Below, piece by piece: positions 41,029-54,865 of a stretch of 64,000 nucleotides of DNA (positions within the stretch are counted from its first letter, which is position 1; every line of letters starts with the position of its first letter). Below the pieces are notes generated by a model, which saw only the letters and a list, made by a program, of their open reading frames with translations, made no database searches and had not been told where the DNA came from. Made by a program: the position numbers and the translations under genes. The stretch covers positions 17,917 to 81,916 of the forward strand of contig JAOPHQ010002072.1 in assembly GCA_030340625.1 (NCBI GenBank). The letters are read 5' to 3'. This stretch comes from Merluccius polli. Taxonomy: Eukaryota > Chordata > Actinopteri > Gadiformes > Merlucciidae.

Positions 41029-42740
41029 AAGTCTGCATTTGCTCACAGAATGACTCCATTGGACTCTTTTAAACTTCTGAGCTGATGAAACAGAGCTGCA
41101 CCTAGGAAGCTTTTATGATGATCATTACTTGAATAGAAACGTACCTAACTTAAAACCACGTAACGGTTGCACCACATCTGAGCTCACTCACTGCATTTTT
41201 CATCAAAACCATACAAAAACAACTTTCATTGAAAGCTGCCAAAAATGCGTAAGCGCGTGAAATCCCGCCAAGGCAGTGGCGGTCTATTGGAACAGTAAAG
41301 GCCAGAGGAATGCTGCGTCCAGGCGCCCCGTCGACCTTTCCCATCGCTCTTCACAGGACTGCCTGTTTATTATTGCGCTTAACTTTGTGTTTTTTGTTTC
41401 TCATTTCATTGTTTAGCTCTGTTGGTTTTTTCTTGCCTAACCGTAGTGTACAGGACATCCTTTTTTTGGGGGCAAGGAGCGCTTTGATGGTGTAGGTTAT
41501 GTTTTTCTAATGGTATTAATAGAGCACTGTTGTTTATTCTCCGTGTGATGATTGGTGGCGTTGTATTAGGCGTAGTGACAACATGAGTGGGTATTTGACG
41601 GTGACGGAACTGACAGACTCTGGCCTTTGAAGATGGAATAAAAAGTTTAGACTACTGCAGAAACAGTTCAACAATGGGATTGCAGCCTCGATTAACAGCT
41701 CTTTCAATGGCAAAAACAAGGGAAAACCCTCTTGCGGGGCTGATTGGCTGGTTGAGCGATCGGAATGGCTGCCGTCTGCAGCGCGGACCGCATTAAGTCG
41801 TGTAGTTTCGGGTGTCCCTGGTGTCGCCTGATGCCAGTGTATGGTGACTGACGGACCTCAAATGGCCTTCTGCCGGCTCAGCAGTCAGCGCAGGGATCCA
41901 GTGTCAGCAGAGCGTCTGCTTCACACACACTGGAACATGTCACCGCTGGGAGATGACGTCCCACCCAGACGGCCTCCGAGTGTGGGAATCTGGCGAGGTC
42001 ATGATGTGTTAAATGAGCATTCATTATAATTATGTAATGATGCATTTCTAATGGTATTAATACAGTACGAGATGTAAATTCAAGATCCCATGTTAAAGAA
42101 AACACCCACAGTTTATTCACAGCCCATGTTGCAATGGCTTGGTATAACGGCAGAAAAAAAATAACATGAGTAAATAATAAACTGCATGTTAGATAAACTC
42201 ATTAAACTATATTCAAGTGAGCCGAAATAGCAGCTCAAGTGCTTTGGCTATGTTGTGGGTGACGAGGCCCTGTCAAGGACACGTTATGTGCCCTATTTTT
42301 GCAATGCTTTGACTGTCCCTAAAGCTAAACTACAGAGGAGCACACCATCAATCAATCTAGCCATCTGTGAACATCTTCTGTTTACCTGATGCCCACAAAA
42401 CATACTCTACTTTGAAGATGGAATATCACAAGTTTAGACTATTTCTAAAAACAATTATGTGAATCCTACAAATGGTGTGTGTGTATGTGTATTGTGTATA
42501 TATCTATATCTATAGATATAGATATAGATCGATATATATTACTAAGACTTCCATCCTACATTTTCTTCTGCAGCAATAGAGATCATCATGTGTGGTGTGA
42601 CTCAGACTCTGACTCCTCTCCAAATGGTTCTTGAAGGTCAAGTCTGCATTTGCTCACAGAATGACTCCATTGGACTCTTTTAAACCTCTGAGCTGATGAA
42701 ACAGAGCTGCACCTTTCTGAAACAAGGAAGCTTTTATGAG
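41029..42740. repeat. Diverged local duplication
   Basis: About 85-100 bp beginning TCAAGTCTGCATTTGCTCAC at 41029 recurs at 42639 with few changes. The GAAGATGGAATA/AAGTTTAGACTA block at about 41630 recurs at about 42413. TTCTAATGGTATTAATA at about 41506 recurs near 42047. The block order differs, so this is a rearranged duplication. A short TTACCA repeat (about 42831-42855) and an ATCTAT/ATAGAT palindrome (about 42500-42530) are nearby. Confidence 0.7.
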
Positions 42741-43022
42741 CAAGTATGATAATTACTTTTAAAAAAACAGCAGGGTGCAAAATTAACTTATTAACTAACA
42801 AAAAATGTTAACATTTTGCCAGCCACCCAATTACCATTACCATTACCATTACCATTGTTTTTTTGGCTGGTGAGTGAAGAAAATCTACTAGCCACTTGCA
42901 TTTTTTACCAACCATTTGGCTGGTGGCTTGTGCTAATTCTGTGCCCTGCATATGCATGTGGACAGAATTGATATTCGAAACCTGTGTGCGTGTGCGTGTG
43001 CGTGTGCGTCTGCGTCTGCGTC

Positions 43023-43123
<101 letters not shown>

Positions 43124-44288
43124 CTGCATAGACGAACAGCAGAAAGTCAGCACACAAGTTACTGTTTATAAAGTGGCCTTGATCCTTTATACTTGTTTTT
43201 CCTAACATGCTGTATCGGAGTTGCAGTTTCCTTCCAATCTCGCATCCAAATCTGTCATTCGCTGGATTGGTTTAGTAGGCTTATTGTTCCCACTCTTATT
43301 TAAGACAATCATACTCATTTTTCTTTCTGTATTTTGACTACGTAGTTTGCACATGTAGGTAGGTTTGATACATCTGTCTGTGCAAGTCTAGCCCTTTTGA
43401 GACTAAACATGGCGTAATCATCGTTATTTGTTGTTCGCCCTGTCCTTGCTCTTGCATCGATGTCTTTGGTTTCTTCGCTCGTCATCTTTTACAATGCAGT
43501 AGTCAAGGATTATTTTTGTGAAAAGTAATTAATTATTGTAACTATCATTACATGCTGTCAATTGGAATGTCATGAAAAAAACATTTTCCATTGTTAAAAA
43601 AATCAGAGAAATTTGTTCCAGTACATTATTGTTGACTGTGAAAACCCAATAGGATATAGAGCTCTTCTCCTCTCTCTCTCTTTGTTGACCCAAGCTAGTT
43701 TGCTACAATCATATCACCGTTTCAAAGCCTTTCCCAGGCGTCTCCCTATCCAACCTCTGGCAGTCGCAATAACATAACACCAACTGTTGGAACGCCTAGC
43801 TCCACGGGAGACGGGGCTGGGAAGTATAGGTTGTGGGTTTCTGGGTTTTTTGCTTTCATAGAGGTGCGAGCTGTGTTTTTCTTCGGCAAATTCAAATCTA
43901 GATCAGGCCAGGTGTGAAGGTAGTAGTGGATCCTCTTGTTTTGACAGGAAGGCCGGTCTGTTCTGTCTCTCATCCCTGTAGTGTTTTATCATGCTTAGAA
44001 AGTCTCGCCAGCGCTATGAATAACAGGGCGTTGGGTAGTTGGTGCATACATGCACACAGTGGTTTCCTCAAGTGGATCCTCTCCTTAATTACCACAATGG
44101 AATGTTAATAAAACCTCATGTTTGTGGAAACTGGTGTGGGACACACCTGTGTTGCTGGTGTTGCTCTTCACACACTGCCTTTCATGGGCTCAACAATTGA
44201 AAAAATATAACATGTATAATGTCACACGTGAAACCACCGAGTCTGTATTGCATCCTTCTTAATCATTCTCTGCATTTATCTTTCATAG

Positions 44289-44552
44289 GTCATAAATTAC
44301 TACTTGATAACTGGATCTGCAACACCTCTTGGCCTGCCTTACAAGCTACTGTGGCTCTGGACACACCTCTTCTAAACACGTAGTGTAGCAACTAGTCTAC
44401 TGCACCCACCTGTACAAACTATTTACACACGGCCAGCTTCACAAGCTTTAAATCTACAGGATCTTCAATAATTCAACCAAGGCCACAAGGCACACATACA
44501 CCACAATATAAAAGGCAGGCAGTCCTAAAAAGAAAGTTAATATAAAAAGAAA
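44289..44552 (+). promoter_or_regulatory. AUG-free slc7a3 leader, probably a spliced 5' UTR
   Basis: TTTATCTTTCATAG/GTCATAAATT is a good acceptor at 44288. The next 264 bases to the start codon contain no ATG on the plus strand, where about four would be expected by chance. That fits an mRNA leader. A TATAAAAGG at 44507-44515 could be a TATA box for a very short alternative leader. Confidence 0.5.
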
Positions 44553-47500
44553 ATGGCTGACAAGCTGGCCAAATTTGGCAAGGCGCTGCTCCGTCGGCGG
44601 GCCTTGGACTGCTCCGGAGAAGAGACCCGCTTTGCCCGCTGCCTGTCCACCCTCGACCTCATCGCCCTGGGTGTGGGCTCTACGCTCGGCGCTGGCGTCT
44701 ATGTGCTCGCCGGCGAGGTGGCCCGAGAGAAGGCGGGGCCCGCCATCGTCCTGTGTTTCCTCATTGCTGCGCTCTCCTCCATGCTGGCTGGCCTGTGCTA
44801 CGCAGAGTTTGGCGCCCGCGTCCCAAAGACGGGTTCGGCGTACATGTACAGCTACGTGACGGTGGGAGAAATCTGGGCTTTCATCACAGGCTGGAACCTC
44901 ATCCTCTCTTATGTGATCGGTGAGCTGGTGGCTTTTCTCCGGGTTGAGTTGTGGGTCTGTTCATCGCGTTCAACGCGAGTGTTGAATATCTTGCAATGTC
45001 ACCCAAAAAATCAATGCACTTATACCTTTAGGACACTTTAGGAATGTAGTTAATAACCGTCCCATATCTGCATGTAATTGTTTTTTAGTGATTTAGTTAT
45101 TTATTTAATTATTTATTTATTTTGTCCATGGTGTAATCTCAGTGTCATTGTAAATGAGGGTCCCCCTCAATGATTCCTCTGAGAATTTAGATAAAGGTTG
45201 AATGTGTCCTCTGTCTAGGCACAGCCAGCGTGGCCCGAGCCTGGAGCTCCACGTTTGATAATCTGGTGGAGCAGAAAATCTCTGGGTTCTTCAAGGTGGC
45301 CATGGCTATGAAGGTTCCCGGGAACGTGCTGGCCCAGTACCCAGACCTGTTTGCCCTGATCCTCATCCTGCTGCTCACTGGTGAGTGGAGTGGGGAGTAG
45401 ACTCTGTGTTGGCCTTCTTAATATACTGGGTAATGTAAACCGCTGCCAAATTGGCAACACTGCAGTTGCTGTGGACGAGAGTAGTGGTTGGATGTAGTAC
45501 ATGTTTTGAAAGTCCATGCCCACACACACACCCAACATGCAAGTAACTAATGTGCCGAAACACGTGCCATGCTGTTCCTGTTGTTGACACGGTGCTATCT
45601 CTCTCACTTTGCCTCTCCCGCCTCCTCCACCTCCCCCTCTCATCCTGCCTTGCTCTACGGTTCAGGCTTGCTGGCGTTTGGCGTGAACGAGTCGGCGTTG
45701 GTGAACAAGATCTTCACGGGCATCAACCTGGTGGTGCTAGGCTTTGTCATCATTGCTGGCTTCGTCAAGGGCGACACCGCCAACTGGAGCCTGACCCACG
45801 ACGACTTTGTGCGTTTCTACAACCAGACCAACAGCACAGAGCCCATAAAGTCAGTATTCTGCAACGTTCGTGCCAGCCTCACACTTCTTTCAATGTTTTT
45901 TTGCTGCGTCATTGTTGTGTAGTGATTCCGAGTCTGTGTGTGGGGTGTGCCACGAATTTGGTTGGAATTTCACAGCACAATACATATTCCTGGCACAGGT
46001 TAAGGCTAGGGGGGCAGTTTTCCAACTGATCGTTTTTCCTTTTCATTTCTAAAGTGGTTAAATTCGTTAAAACAAACAAACTAAAGAAAATAGGCCTACA
46101 ATGTCACGTGGGACTGCTGTGTGGACGTCAGTGACTTTCAGATCCACTCATTGGTCAGAATCCGACTCTGTTACGGAAGAGCTTCAATGTAGACTAAAAG
46201 TTAACTAAACTGACTACAGATACACGGCTTCCATAGTATGGGAGTAGGCCTACTTCCAATTATCACAAAGCAAATAGGTGGTTTGAACATTGTGCAAAGT
46301 TGTGATTAAATTGCACGGCAGGACGAGCGCTATTCACCCAAAATATATCATACAGGCGCTATTGTGGGTGAAGGATCGCCATGAAAGCAAAAACATTGCT
46401 ACCTGTTCCACATAATGCAAGTTTTTGCATCATCTCAATACATTTGACAAATAATGCAATTGCTTGTCAGATTTTTATGAGTCTGTATCTAATGAAGAAT
46501 AATTTATTTCAGGACAGTTCTTGACAGCAAAGTATTTGATTTAATTAAAGTATGATCAAGGGGAGACACATGGGGAGCATTTACGTAGCATCTTCAGCGA
46601 GACAATGGGTGTACATGAAACTTTCACATTGTGGGCAGTAACAACTAAGGAAACAAAAGGTGTGGAGTGACCATCGTGGAGAGTTAAGTGGTGGCCATGG
46701 CTGTGGCCAGCCATGGCAGGAAAGGACAAGTTAATTTACAATACATTATCGGGGGAGGTAGACATGTAAACGCTAGGTAACTAAAGGAATCTATACAATA
46801 AAAAAGTGAGTAGATTAGCATATTCTAGTAATAATGTGTTTCTGTGCATTTTTCATAATCATTCCCTGCAACTTTAAGTTGGCGTGCCTTGAATTTCTTG
46901 TTTGGGTTGTGCTGTGTCTTAGCCCCAAAAAGGTGTAGTGGTGTAGTGTACCGTAATGCAATTATCTATATAGTCGCACAACCTATGTCGGGACACTCTT
47001 TGGTTTTGAAATGCCAATTAAATGTTGCCTTTATGAAGTGAGTGAGTTATGTGTGAGGTTTGAAATTGAGTTATGTTGCAAAAAGTGTGTGTCTGTGTCT
47101 GTCTGTCTTTTTAACGCTTCCCTCTTGTGCTTGGTTTCCCAGTGAGATGGACTTTGGTGTCGGCGGCTTCGCTCCGTTCGGGCTGAAGGGCGTTCTATCT
47201 GGTGCTGCCACCTGCTTCTACGCCTTTGTTGGCTTCGACTGCATCGCTACAACGAGTGAGTGGTTGCGAATGCCGTGTTGTCGACTTTCTGTTCTAATTT
47301 GAAGATTCACCATAGCTGGGGCCTGGGCTGCTTATTCACACAAACTGTGTACTATCTCTGGAAATTGATTTATATCAGTGTTTTTTCAACCAGCCTGCCT
47401 TTTGCACGCATTCGCGATTATTTTATTATTTTATGACTGAAACGGAACCACTTTGACAAGCCCCCCCCCCCCCCCCTCCGCTTTCTCTGATGTTGCGTAA

Positions 47501-50500
47501 TTATTTATCATGACCAAAGGCAAGTATCTTACCATCATGTGCTCTCTCTCCCCCCTCCTCCCTCCCTCTACTCACCACCAGGCGAGGAAGCCAAGAATCC
47601 CATGCGTTCCATCCCCATCGGCATCGTGGCCTCCCTGCTCATCTGCTTCTTTGCCTACTTTGGCGTGTCGGCAGCGCTCACCATGATGATGCCCTACTAC
47701 CAACTCAACACGCAGAGCCCGCTGCCGGAGGCCTTCAGCTACGTGGGCTGGGCGCCCGCCCGCTACATCGTAGCCATGGGCTCCCTGTGTGCTCTCTCCA
47801 CCAGGTGAGACGGCCGACCGACCGAGTGTCTCTCTCGGCTCCTTCAATCTGGGTTCTCAATGTTAGTTGGGCGGGGGAAACCGAATGTGGAACTTGGCCT
47901 GCTAGGTGGAACTTCACCTAGCTAGCCGCTAGGTGAACAAGGCCCATGAGGCGCCGACTTCTAATAAAAAACAAGACTAGGACAAAAACTAGTATGTGGC
48001 TGGACCGTGAATCCATCCTTAGCCCTCGATAGATTCAGAATCAACTGCAGTCAATAAAGAGTGCTTGTGAGCGCTCTCTGAGGACGTAAAGGGATGTGGT
48101 GTCCGCAGGATCCGTCATTTCCACGCCTCCCATTCATTGTCTATGTGAGCAGCCCTGCAATGCATTCTGGTAGTGTGGCGTTGGGTTTGGAGAGATTGGG
48201 CGTCGCGTTGGCGTGCTCCTCATTTGAAGTTGAGTTCTCATCTACTTGTGAAAATCCGGGGCGTCCGGGGATACTCGCCACCTCTGGAAACGTATGCAAA
48301 ATGTTAAAACTAATCTTTGCCAATCTAAAATGAAGACGGATTCAGCAAGTGCATGGCTTATTTCTCGCCTGTTTGGCGTTTTCAGGAACACATTTTAGTG
48401 TAGTATTTAGCTGTTGAATGAGATTGTTTGTGAGGTGACCGCCATGTTGGTCCGGTTTGAAACCCGAAAGCAGACAGCCCACAACTGAAAGCGTTCATCC
48501 AATCAGGTGTAGCCAGGAAGCCAGTTTTAGGTGTTTAGCTATTCGAATATACCTTTGGAAGCGTAACGATTATCGGGAGCTTGAAATTTGAAAGTATTCG
48601 GCCAGCCCTCCTTTCCAATAAAAAAAAAACATTTGTAATTTGTTATGGGTCACAGACATTCATCCATTCTTTTCTAGCACATTTATTCTTATCATTTAAC
48701 GGTTAATGACCGGTCAACGAGTGTCGACCGATCAGTCGGAAAAAATATAGATATAGGGCTGGCCTGCAAAAAAAGAAAACAAATGATTTTGAGAGATAAT
48801 GCTCCCGACCAAATGGGCCACATTCCATGCAGGCTACTGTGGTCACATTTACATACCTTTCATAACCATTTCATATAGGCCGTAGTGTGTTTTCACTTTT
48901 GTGTGGTAACTTTTACTTTTACCAGTTCATGTTTCATATTCTGTGTTGTAACTATCGCCATTATGAGTAACTTTTTGAGGTTTGCGTCATACCGGGTCAA
49001 TATTCCTGCAATTGCCCTCGCAATGAGCAAGGCACTGACATTATAACGCCTAGCTGCTGTCCACTGCTCCTAGAGATGTGTGAAAATGCCATATTTCCCA
49101 AAATGCAACAGTAAAAAGACTAACGAAGCATTCCCTCCCCCAGTCTCCTGGGCTGCATGTTCCCCATGCCCAGGGTCATCTACGCCATGGCTGAGGATGG
49201 CCTCCTCTTCAGGGGTCTCTCCAAGATTAACCAGCGTACCAAAACCCCACTGCTGGCCACCATCGTGTCCGGCATCGTGGCTGGTATGCCTCTATATTTT
49301 GGGTTGATTTGTAGTATCTGATCTGTATCTGGGTATTCCTGCTGCTGTTGTTTTGTTTAGCTTACAGATCATCCTTCAATCCTATCATTATCATGAGGAA
49401 ATTCTGAATCTAGACGTTTCTAGTTCCTGGCCATTGAGATACACATTTCTGAAATTCTAATGACAGTCAGAACTACATACATAGTATAGATGTGAGATCC
49501 CTTTTTGTTAATGACTATCCGTTATCTCTGGCAGCATTTATGGCCTTCCTGTTTGACCTGGCTGCCCTGGTGGACCTCATGTCCATCGGAACCCTGCTGG
49601 CGTACTCCCTGGTGGCCATCTGCGTCCTCATCCTCAGGTGAGCTACGCTGCCTCTCCCTCCAGACCATCAGTTATAGTACATTTACATTGAGGGCCAACC
49701 GGATTTTCAGGTTACACCTCAGTACTTTTTTAATCCGGAAGGAAGTGTTTTGTCACAATTGCTCTGCTCAAGAAGGAAACTTCTAATAGAAATATAATGC
49801 AAGTAAGCACAAAATATGCTTTGGAATAAACTGGACACGCCCCCAGCAACTGAAGTCCTGAATAATGCTTATTTTTTCCACAATTTTGAATCCTAATTTT
49901 ATATACTTGCCGACTTTTTATTTTAATCATTCAAATTCCGCTGGGTGGTTAATAACACATTTTTCTATAGTGTGACAAACTCTAAACACATTTACTTTTA
50001 GTTTACACAGACTTTAAACCAGGTGGTCAAAGTCAGATTTATCCGTCTCTTTCCCAGGTACCAGCCAGGCAGGCTGGGCTCGTCCAGCCAGGGTTCGTCC
50101 AGCCAGACAGAGAAGCTGGTTGAGCTGGTGGGCGGGGAGAAGGTGGCGGTGAGCGGCGGCGACAGCGGTGATGAGGACAGTGTGGAGGTGGAGGACGCAC
50201 CCCTGCAGGACGGCTTCACCTTAACGCTGCTCTTCTTCCCCAACCACAAGAACCCAACTCAAACCTCTGGCACCATCGTCTACGCCACCACCGCCATTAT
50301 CTGTAAGTGTCCCGGGGAAGAAGAGAGGCGCTACTCTAGGACAGGTCTCTTAAGAGATGTTACATCTCAATGAGACCAACCTGGTTAAACAAAGGTTACC
50401 CCCCACCCCTCTCTCTTTGAACATGGTGGCTCTTGTGGATGTGCCTGTTTGTTAATTAATTAATTAATTAATTTACTTGTTTATGTATTTATTTACCAGG

Positions 50501-52033
50501 GACAGTGCACCTTAATTAACATTTCAGTTTCCACATCAATGTAAATGTGCCAGTTAACTAATAAGCTAATTTTCATCCCTAGTCCCTGGGCAGGTTATTA
50601 CAAATTGGTGGCCTAATATTGTCAATACAGTGCTTCAGCAAGCACTACAATACAATACAGCAAGTACAAAAGTAACAGATATATAAAAACAGTGAGAGTA
50701 GGTAAAGGCAGTGCCAGAGATGAGTGATGAGTGTGATTACTCATGATTGTTGGTTTGGTTTGCTTTAAGCCGTCTCAAGTTTATGTTTAAAGCTTAAGTA
50801 ATTAGCGCTCACAATGGGAAGACTATTCCAGTAGCAGTTGGCTCTGACTGACAAGACAAGTTCTTCCTGAATTTCTTCTTCCTGTTCTGTTGTGTGTTAC
50901 AAATGAGTCAGACAAACGCAGCCTGTCCAATCACTGCTGTCTTGTGGCAAGTACAGTGTGACTCCATAACATGCATGTCACTAACAAAAACTGTCAAAAA
51001 GAATCACAATTGCTTTTTCCTCTTTACTTTCTCCTACATGGCTCTTGTTGCATGTCAAGTGTCTAGCCACAATGTAAATACGGGAACTGTGAGGGCTCTA
51101 GGTTAACACTCGACTTCCTGCCCGTCTCTACAGCGGTGCTCATCACCATACTGTGTGTGGTGCTGGCCATCTACCTGCCCGAGCTCATCGCGGCGGAGCC
51201 CGCCGTCGTCACCATCTGCGCCATCTTGACGCTGCTCTGTGGCATCTGCGTCGTCATCATCTGGCGACAGCCCGAGAGCAAAGAAGCCCTGACCTTTAAG
51301 GTAACCTCCCCCTATACCTCCACCTACCAATGAGATTGCAGTAGCCATGACCATGTCAGCGTATGAATGTGAATTTAACATTTTTAATACTTTGTAATAC
51401 TCTGGTCAATTACGGCATTCTACGGTCTGTTATTTCTGAATAGCAGACCACTGCTATGAAAAACAGACCATTTTTAATGGAATGTTATATTTTGTGTCAA
51501 ATTATTGATTTCTTTAGTAAGTAGCCGTGTAATGAGCAGGATTATGTACAGTCGTGTCGGGGTCCTGCATCACCCTCTCTGGGTTTATTTCGCAATAATG
51601 ACCGGCTCGCTGTACATTATCTCTTACGAGTGTTTGGTGTGTCCCCTCCCTCTAGGTCCCTCTGCTGCCGTGGCTGCCTATCTTCAGTGTGTTTGTTAAC
51701 ATCTACCTCATGATGCAGCTGGACATGAGCACCTGGTGCCGATTCGCTGTCTGGATGGTCCTCGGTACGCACGCACACACACACACACACGCAAGAGTAG
51801 CATACACTTAAATTGAACCCTCATATCCTGTCTTCAACGGCACCCTGCAACTACATCTCTCTCTTTCTCCCTCCTCCTCGGTAGGTTTTGCCATCTACTT
51901 CTTCTACGGCATCTGGAACAGCAGCGAGGCCCGCAACTCTCCGTGCAAATACGAGCCTGCCCTGCAGAGCAAGGGCCCCATCTACCGGGGTGCCCCCGAA
52001 GACAGCGACACAGAGGGGGGCAGCTCCCTCTAA
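44553..52033 (+). CDS. slc7a3: Cationic amino acid transporter 3 (CAT-3), 11 coding exons
   Basis: Multi-span plasma-membrane carrier of the APC superfamily that takes up arginine, lysine and ornithine independently of sodium. Exons: 44553-44919, 45219-45380, 45666-45849, 47143-47255, 47582-47804, 49144-49283, 49535-49637, 50058-50302, 51134-51300, 51656-51764, 51885-52033. All phases agree, giving 653 aa (human 619). Seen: [118 protein letters not shown], and [21 protein letters not shown], all CAT hallmarks. The internal loop after ILRYQP is longer than in human, acidic, and carries a tandem GSSSQ pair. The hydrophilic tail ends [11 protein letters not shown]. The start has A at -3 and G at +4. 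CAT-1 and CAT-2 are the alternatives; snx12 next door favours CAT-3. Confidence 0.95.
48095..48560. repeat. Dispersed repeat in slc7a3 intron 5
   Basis: GTCATTTCCACGCCTCCCAT, GCAATGCATTCTGGTAGTG and TTTCTCGCCTGTTTGGCGTT are blocks I associate with an abundant fish DNA-transposon-derived repeat. Edges and family were not determined. Confidence 0.4.
49810..49985. repeat. Repeat shared with 56225-56395 (copy A)
   Basis: Shared blocks include ACACGCCCCC, AATAATGCTTATTTTTTC, TTTTGAA-CCTAATTTTAT and GGGTGGTTAATAACA. The copy lies in slc7a3 intron 7, just before exon 8. Confidence 0.65.
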
Positions 52034-52263
52034 GTTAGGGCTAGTAGGTGTTGGTTGGGTGGGTGGGTTTGGGGGGGGGGGCGGGTTTCAAGGCATTCAG
52101 AAGTCACAACGAGATGCTGGAGGTGAAAAGGGAGAAGAGGGATGGGGCGGAGCTATGAAGACCTCTGACTGCTGTGCATTTCACATCAAGCCTCGCCACA
52201 CGTCTACAGTGTGGTTGAACTCCTAACCAACCTATAACAAAGTGCTGCAACGCTCCTGCTGCA

Positions 52264-52358
<95 letters not shown>

Positions 52359-54865
52359 CTTTCTCTCTTCTTTCTTCTCTTGGTCTAAACTGCTGTTAAC
52401 ATAGCTAGAACTTTTTAATTTATTAGTTGTTTTTTTAGACTTTGTCGTCCCACCAGTTTGGGATGAGGGGCCACTAGCAGTTGATGAAGCAGATTTACTG
52501 TCTGCTAGTTTACTCGTGCCTTTGGTTTTTAGCCAGATGGCTCAATCATGGCACTAAAGCAGACTTGAGCAAAAAAAAAAAAAAAGGCTAAGCTAATGTT
52601 AGCAGCCCCGGCTCACTGCCAGACATGAGGATATTCAAGAAGGAAGTGGCTTGGCTTTCCAGTGGGGGAACCTGGCAAACTTGCAGATCCTGGTCTGTCC
52701 GGCTGCGTGTCGACACAGGGTGTCATTGTCGTCTCGTGTTCATGCATCATTGAATCCTGTGGTCAGGAGGATTGCAGAATGCTTCATTGTTTTTGGCAAA
52801 TCATAACTTACACTAAGTCATCCGCCATGAGGAATAGGCCATCCATCAGTCCTGGAGTAGAACCCCCCTAGAGAAAGCCACATTAGAAATGGTATGAAAA
52901 AGTATATATCCTGTCAGTGACTATTTTTGTAGTGATGTCTTGGGAAAGATATGGGGCAGAATGGGGATGAAATGTGACCGCTGCTAATCGTTAGCATTTC
53001 TTGTAACCCCCGAAGTATTGAGGTGGATGCAGCATTGCAGAAACAACCTCATATCTGCTGAGGTCATTACCCCACTTAGATTTGCAATTCATCAAATGAG
53101 CGGACCAGAAGATGCGCAGACTGAATGTAAATTGATGTCCTTTCAATGTTTTGTTTACTGGTTTTATTGCAACACAAACTTTTTTACATCACTTGTCTGT
53201 TACAATACAGGTGCTTTGGCTCAGTTTTACACCAGCGTCTCAGACACCGGAGGTCGGTCTCTATTCAAGTCTCTTCTGTTTATATGTTGCCGTTTTTTTG
53301 TTTTTTTTATGATGTATATATTTTTTTAGAATGTATGTTGCTGTAGATTTCAACTCGACTACTCTGGCTCTTTTTGTCTGTTCATTTAAATTGTTGGTCA
53401 TATTTTAAATGGTTATATTTGAGTGTTTGAAGTGTCTGGGATGGGTTCATTCAATTTGCCTTTCATATTCATTTCCTGTCAATCAACATGGGTTATATTT
53501 TTAAAAACACTTGCATTGCACAGTGTATTATACATATTACAGGTACAGTTTTCTGATGACTCATAATTATGTATTTTGCTGTGGGTTCTGTCAAAATTAT
53601 TTTGCGGCACCAGGTGAATGAGATGGGTTTTGAACTCAACTTGACCAAATGAAGCACACAGGGTTTCCATCAAAACGACCACTAAAAGATGGGTCTCTAA
53701 ATTCTGTACATTTTTATCCTTCATAATTTATGTTGATTAGCTTAAATGTTGTGATTTTACCTTAGCACCGTGCATACTCTATATTGTACAGTATTTGTGT
53801 GTAACTTTATTATTTTTGTGTAATGCCAATTATACAAATGTTAAACTTTGATTTCCTATATAATCAATCAATCAGTCATCTGGAAGAGTTGCTCCTGGTA
53901 GACCTCATCCCATGGCATATCATGGAAATGAATTTGGACGGCAGAATAACATTGAGTTATAAGCCTTACTCCCTTTCTCACCAATAGTTCCTGTGGAAAT
54001 TTAAACAAGAGATTGTGTCTAGTCATTTGCTCAAGGGTATATGGGCTTGGGCTCTGCCAGGGATCCCAGAGGACATGAACCAAAAACACATTTCCCCCCC
54101 CCATCTCTGGAACATTAATAAAACAAAACGATGGCCCTGTTCTTCGGAAAGGCACTCGGGCTGGTAGGAGAGATGGGACCTGAATGAATGGGTCATGTTA
54201 GCCATTTCCAATTCCCCCCTTTCTCAAGCAGTCCCTCCAAAACACGTGGACCTCCATAGCTGTGGCGTATTGGGAGAGGGTACATGGGCTGTGATCTGAA
54301 TCACATACTAAAGTGCTAGTCATAATCAGTATGATGTCAAATTGAGTATGAAGTGTGTTCACACTGCATACTATGTGGATTTTGTGGACGCAAGAAATGC
54401 CTGGATGTATACTAGATTAGCAAGAATTTCTGAGTATGCAGTGTGAGGTTACAGGACATACTCAACTGCCCCACAATGAATTGCAGCTCTTCACATGTCA
54501 CCTAACATCCTCGAAAACATTGGAGCCAATTCCCAAACAGGCGTCATTTAGATAAACTGACCACGCATTGGAAATGGTCAGCTATGATCTTCTGGTCTTC
54601 TGAGAGGACATGTCAGCTATGATCTTATGGTCTTCTCACAGATGAGCTTACATTGTCTTATTGACGGAGAACTGTACCCAGCCTCTGTGCCTTTAAAAAA
54701 AAAAAACACTCCTATCTCACACACACAAGCTTTAGAATTAACACAATGATCTTTTTTGTTGATGTCAATCTCATTCTAAAATGGTTTAAACATATCTTAA
54801 ATATGTTTGTCATGTAAAAAAAAGTCTGTATTTTTTATTTTAATAAAACTGTGCTCATTACAATC
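52034..54865 (+). other. slc7a3 3' UTR and flank
   Basis: Follows the TAA stop. It includes a G run near 52070-52082, a CT tract (52267-52354) and AT-rich DNA. AATAAA signals occur at 54117-54122 and 54842-54847; the later one is followed by GTGTTGTGTGACTG, a reasonable GU-rich element. Between about 54290 and 54480 a dispersed repeat (CATACTATGTGGATT, GAGTATGCAGTGTGA) interrupts, so the 3' UTR may end earlier. Confidence 0.5.
52267..52354. repeat. CT microsatellite in slc7a3 3' UTR
   Basis: About 44 CT units, about 230 bp downstream of the slc7a3 stop codon. Confidence 0.95.

Noticed and set aside
53868..54211. Minus-strand frames of 62-95 codons in the slc7a3 3' region
   Set aside because: No splice context, no recognised domain, and they overlap probable 3' UTR and dispersed repeat.
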